NCBI GenBank assembly: GCA_020466095.1
Contig: CM035806.1
Coordinates: 51,375,783 to 51,439,782, forward strand
From: Chlorops oryzae
Taxonomy: Eukaryota > Arthropoda > Insecta > Diptera > Chloropidae
Direction: 5' to 3'
Length of the DNA stretch: 64,000 nt
In this document: positions 59,484 to 64,000 of the stretch, piece after piece
Numbering within the stretch: the stretch's first letter is position 1
Layout of the letters: each line of letters begins with the position of its first letter
Position numbers and translations under genes: made by a program
The notes under the pieces: generated by a model
What the model was told of the DNA's origin: nothing
Databases searched by the model: none
Seen by the model: only the letters and a program-made list of their open reading frames with translations

Positions 59484-60126
59484 TAATATAATTTCGATAA
59501 CCAACTCGTTAAATGTTCGCTTTTGACGGCCAATGTCGCTTGTGTGTAGTTTTAATTAAAAATTTGATATGAAATCTGGAAGAGTCAGGGCTGTAAACTT
59601 ATCAATTGTTTCGCGATGACTTTTCCTGCTGGGTATGAAAGTATAATATGTTTGAACGCATTGTATAAATATTCGTTGGGATAACGGCGTTTTAAAGAAA
59701 ACATAAGAAATATATGTATGTATGTCAATAATAAACGCAAACGGGATATGAAAAAATTATCATTTTAGATCGATTTAGTGATCGAAGAGTGTCAGTCAGT
59801 CCTGGCAATTAAGCATAGAATTGAATAAAAAGTCAAGTTAAAGTGCTGAATTTTTGAAAGTAAGTTACAATGAATGAAAAAGGGATTACTTTTTTTTACA
59901 GTGATGTGCAAAACAATAGCAACCAAAATCACATTTCACCTTATTATTATTCTAATATACTTTGGCTGTTTTTGTTGTTTTTCTAAAATATTTTTAACTT
60001 TTCAATAAGCTCTATTATTTTGGAAGTAAAAATCCAGACTTTTAGCAAAGAAGATGCGTTTTCGGGACAAATTGAAAACAAAAAAATTGCTTTTGCTGTG
60101 CACTACACTGTAATAAAAAAAATAAA

Positions 60127-61324
60127 TCTATATATATAAAATAATGTTGCGAAATGTGTTTGTGTTGAACTTTCTCGGCACTGGCTGAACCGATTTGCAT
60201 GCAGTTTTTTTTGTTTGAAAGGTGAAGTCTGCCTGAATGTTTTAAGCTATATGCGACATTGGTGCGTGTGCGACATTGGTGCGTGTGTCGTGAGATATCA
60301 GCATTTTTGTGAGTTGTAAGAATTGATAGATAGAAAGATTGATAGATTGATTGATTGACAGATTGATAGATTGATTGATTGATATATTAACAGATTGATA
60401 GATAGAAGGATTGACAGATTGATAGGTTGATAGATTGAAAGATTGATAAATAAACAGATTGACAGAATGAAAGATTGATGGATAAATATATTGAAAAATT
60501 GATAGATTGAGAAATTGATAGATTTACTGATTGATAGATTGATAGATCGATAGATTGAAAGATTGATAGATTGACATATTGATAGGTTGATAGATTGAAA
60601 GGTTGATAAATTGACAGATTGACAGATTGATAGATTGATAGAATGACAGATTGATAGATTGATGGATAAATATATTGACAGATTGATAGATTGACATATT
60701 GATAGAATGTCAGATTGATAGATTGATGGATAGATGTATTGAAAGATTGATTGATTGACAGATTGATAGGTTGAAAGATTGATGATAGATGGATAGATAG
60801 ATGGATAGATGAATAGAGAGATGGATAGATAGATAACACCTATTCCCTAAATTAAATGGGGGAATAATTTTACCGAGATTGCACTGCAGTCGGTATCTAG
60901 GTTATTTAAAATGAAAAAGCAGCAAAGTAGGCTTGAGCAAAAAATACGAATTCACCAAGCTATTTAAAATTTTAATGTAACAAACTTTCAAATCATAAAA
61001 AAAAAATTATTTTTATTTAAATCGGGAGTAAGCGCATTTCAGTGAATATTAAGTGTATTATATTCACAGTTAAGTACATAAAACAATGCCACGTTTCCGT
61101 GGGCGAGGGGGAAATATTGGTCGATAGTAGTTTAAGTAAAAATTTATAGCATAATGTTTAAATTTCACACAAAGAATGAATAAAAACCTAGAGTATTTAA
61201 AAACATACTACTTTACCACTTTTATTACTTTTGCCCAATATCAACCTGTACCGGGAGAGGAAACGAGCGCGGGTCATACGAAGCTGGCGCGAAGGCTCGC
61301 GGAGCGAGCCTTGGTGCCAGCTAG
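60127..61324 (+). mobile_element. Non-autonomous Helitron with an internal minisatellite
   Basis: The 5' terminus TCTATATATATAAAAT follows an A, and the 3' terminus CTAG (61321-61324) is followed by T, the A/T insertion pattern of Helitrons. Ten bases before CTAG lies a 7-bp stem hairpin GGCTCGC-GGA-GCGAGCC (61294-61310). The stem extends outward, with two mismatches, to about 17 bp (61284-61320). No Rep-helicase is present. About 500 bp of the body is a degenerate GATTGATA array. Confidence 0.85.
60325..60838 (+). repeat. Degenerate (GATTGATA)n minisatellite inside the Helitron
   Basis: About 60 imperfect units of ATTGATAG, ATTGACAG, ATTGAAAG and similar forms run in tandem, ending in GATGGATAGATA units. 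On the minus strand this produces a long open frame of Ser/Ile/Asn/Leu repeats that is an artefact of the array. Confidence 0.85.
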
Positions 61325-61609
61325 TAATTTATATATTTTTGATAAATTTAATGAAAATTATAGTAATGCATGTGTAAAAGAAGCCATTGCCGAAGATTGG
61401 TAGCTGCAGAGATACGGGAGATGTTAGGGGAACAAGACAACGACAACGAAATTTTAAGCCCAAATCATTTGGAGCATCAAAGGTGAAGAGGTTGACAATA
61501 ATTTTCTTTGCTAGTCAAGTTTATGAAAGCAAGAGCCGTGGGAGAAAATCCAGAAAATTATGTAACGAAACAATTTTAATAGATACAGGGTGTCCAAGGC
61601 ACTTTGTGC

Positions 61610-61890
61610 TAAGTTTTAATGCAAATGTAGCGAATGAAATGCATGTAAATTTGCCTTACCAGTTGTACGAAACGTAATGGATTTCGTAATGCATTACTGT
61701 TTGCATTCTCAAGTAATGCTATAGAAAGTATGTAAAGCTTTGCTATTGCAGTGAACACATTCGGGTACACATTTCTTTTTCGATTTCCTCTCCATGCATA
61801 TTTATACAATTTATTTTGCACTCCTATTTCATCTATGAAAAAATGCATTACTTTGGTAATGCACTACCTAAATATCTGCTGGAGCGTGAC
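61610..61890 (-). repeat. GTAATGC-word repeat, copy 2, inverted
   Basis: This is the inverse of 58887-59190, at roughly 75-80% identity by eye. It begins about 280 bp after the Helitron 3' end. Confidence 0.7.
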
Positions 61891-62493
61891 TGCATTTTTT
61901 GTATGCGTGCGTTTATATGCACATCAATCGTTGTGCTGAAATGCAAGGAAATCCCAGTTTTTCCGGACGTTTGTCACAATATTTGCATTAATTTTTTGGA
62001 CAACTCAACATTCCGCCAGACGCAGACCTGCCGTTCGTGTGCCTACTCTCTGAGTAAGATGCATAGACGATGCGGCTACACATTGCGTTGCAGAACAATA
62101 TATATAAATATATATAAATATAAGCATATGTATGTATGTGTATACGTTGATGTTGCTGAATGTGTGTGCCTGCAGTGTATGCAAAAAATATTCCATGCTA
62201 AATACTTACAGCATTCCATCTACGAACATTCTCGACATGCCCATCGTGTTCTGAACAAGTCCTCAACTTTCGGCGTAATCATTGCCGTCATCATCATCAT
62301 CATCATCAACATCATCATCATCGCCGTCGTCGTCTTAACTTCATAACATCATACGGGTTGAGTGCATTAGATTCTTGTTATTGTATTGTTTGGCTAAGAA
62401 TGCGAACGTAGACAGACTGATTGTGTCCTTTTGAATGCTGTATTAGTGTGTGTGCTTTTTATGTCAATGCCCGTAAGCGTATGCTCGTTCATC

Positions 62494-62520
62494 TGTGTGT
62501 GTGTGTGTGTGTGTGTGTGT
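62494..62520. repeat. (GT)n microsatellite
   Basis: Pure GT run of about 27 bp. Confidence 0.9.
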
Positions 62521-63105
62521 TTGTATTTGTGTGCGTGTTTGTGCGTGTCAATTGTTTGACTGATTTTGTCTCAGCATGTTATATGCAAATTAGATGAATG
62601 ACATTTGTGTGCAGAAAATTGGGAAAGAAAATTTAATTGTTCCACCTTGTATAGAATATTACATTCGGATATCTATTTTCAATACTAACGCACAGAGGCA
62701 TACATACATACATCTATATGAACAGGTGAAATTCCCAATACCCGAGCACCAGCACATACACACGCGCACATTCTGTCTTCACCAAACAAATTCAATTAAG
62801 CGCTGCAGCAAGCAGCAACGTCAACTTAGAGCCACTTCCGCTTTTGTGTCTTTTTTTTCTTCTTTCTTCTTTATTTCTTAAATTTTATTTGATTAAGAAA
62901 TGAAAAATAACAAAAGATTTTTCAAAGTAGACTTTTAAGTGCTTGCAAAAACTATTGTTTAAGTCACAAACTCTCGCTCTCGCTCTCCCTTTCTCTTTCC
63001 CTCTCTGTCTCGGTATTGTCACTAAAGTTAGTACTTGCTTAAAGCAAACAGCACCTACTTATAATTGCCGCCTACTAATTAGTTGGATGCACGCTGAGTG
63101 CTATA

Positions 63106-63175
63106 CTTCCTTCCTTCATCCTTCCTTCCTTCCTTCCCTTCTTCCTTCCTTCCTTCCTTCATCCTTCCTTCCTTG
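63106..63175. repeat. (TTCC)n microsatellite
   Basis: About 17 TTCC units with a few substitutions. Confidence 0.9.
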
Positions 63176-64000
63176 CATTCATACTTGCTTAGGACAAAAC
63201 AGCTGTTGGCAACCTAAAAGTATGCTACACAATAAAAAATAAAATAACATTTGTATACACTGGCGCTCAAGCCAACTCAAGTAGCCTCTAATGAAGACAA
63301 ATTACCGGAGGGTATATATAAAATAAATAGAAAGCTAACATGCATGCAAGTCTCACATTCTGTAATTAAAGCGTCAAAGTGTTTACTTTTGTTTTCAATA
63401 GAGCAAAGACTTCTTCTTCTTCTTCTTCTTCTAGAGTTTTAACCTCGTTTTATTTTTCTGTCTCGTTCCTTTATATGAAAGAATGTGTTTTTGGTTTGTT
63501 TGTTTTAGAATTATTCCAGTGTGTAAGAATTAATAAATTTTTTTTTGTGTTTTTGAAGAATGGGCTTAAGAGAATAGAAGCGGACGTTGCGAACATTTTT
63601 CGTAAATTGTATGTGGGTATATTATCCTGTCATTTTTGTTCTGTTTTGTTCTTTTGTTTTAATTATCGTTTCTTAATTTGTTTCGAATTATAAATATCGT
63701 TTGTGTTCTCTTAAAATATTGTGCGGTATCCACGATTTGCGAAAACTTAGAGCCATCGGCGCCGTTGGAGTGCCTAAGATTTTCAATTTTGAAACATCCT
63801 AAGATCAACGAAATTTTTGAGCTTCTAAGAATTTTTTCACACAGCCATATCCGCCAACCTTGGATCCCTCATGCGACTTAAGGGGGTTGTCTGCTTCGCG
63901 AGGCTGTTTTTGGACTAAACAAAAAATCCTGACAGAAAATGAAAAGAGCTTTTTCAATTTTTTTTTTTATTGTGTTCAGAATTAATGAAAATTAGTAAAG

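Larger units (their letters stand above)
61891..64000. other. Stretch without gene
   Basis: ATC units near 62285-62335, GT and TTCC runs, and TTC units near 63411-63432. No coding region supported. Confidence 0.5.

Noticed and set aside
60387..60839. 150-codon Ser/Ile/Asn/Leu-rich minus-strand frame
   Set aside because: It is the translation of the GATTGATA array inside the Helitron.
61587..61605. CAGGGTGTCC near 61588 as a mariner tip
   Set aside because: Only about 8 bases match the 55444 tip and no partner end is seen.

Overview
The window looks like gene-poor nuclear DNA of a higher (brachyceran) fly. It is AT-rich and full of simple repeats, and it holds INE-1/Helentron-type repeats, I/LOA-like LINE remains with tRNA-derived SINEs, and a DD41D mariner. 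DD41D mariners were first described from tephritid fruit flies as rosa-type elements. A tephritid is therefore my best guess, but the species cannot be fixed from sequence alone. No bacterial feature, rRNA, functional tRNA or CRISPR array was seen.

Only one convincing intact host gene was found. It is an intronless minus-strand gene (48105-49919) for a secreted protein of 604 residues with two CAP/SCP (antigen-5-like) domains joined by a Thr/Ser-rich linker. Nearly everything else is transposon sequence, simple repeat or featureless AT-rich DNA. The window could lie in a very large intron or in an intergenic desert.

Layout. 1-9.3 kb: AT-rich DNA with one word-filled TIR element (2359-2964), Helentron remnants and one unidentified exon-like frame (4291-4593). 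9.36-10.34 kb: a hAT element nested in another TIR element. 11.35-14.1 kb: a second copy of the 2359 element carrying its own insertion, a pogo-like element, and a LINE 3' end with a (TAA)n tail that has grown to about 360 bp. 16.6-25.8 kb: a dense nest with a minus-strand LINE split by later insertions, three kinds of tRNA-derived SINE, Helentron H1, Harbinger-like and hAT-like MITEs and a 1.25 kb TA-flanked element. 28.5-31.3 kb: a 2.7 kb hAT-like element. 31.7-44 kb: three more Helentrons, one split by a 779 bp TIR element. 45.6-46.1 kb: another word-filled element. 48-50 kb: the CAP gene. 55.44-57.65 kb: a mariner with about 520 bp inverted repeats and a frameshifted transposase. 58-61.9 kb: two inverted pairs of short repeats and a 1.2 kb Helitron filled with a GATTGATA minisatellite.

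The most interesting pattern is a set of TIR elements (2359, 11355, 42909, 45643, 58014, 59247, and probably 18149, 20456 and 38252). Many start with CAC. The best-bounded ones have a 2-bp target duplication. Each is filled with its own short word in both orientations, and several enclose short coding-like pieces. The layout recalls the subterminal repeats of CACTA/En-Spm elements. A second notable pattern is that the LINE and two SINE families share a 3' tail, which points to a retrotransposition partnership.
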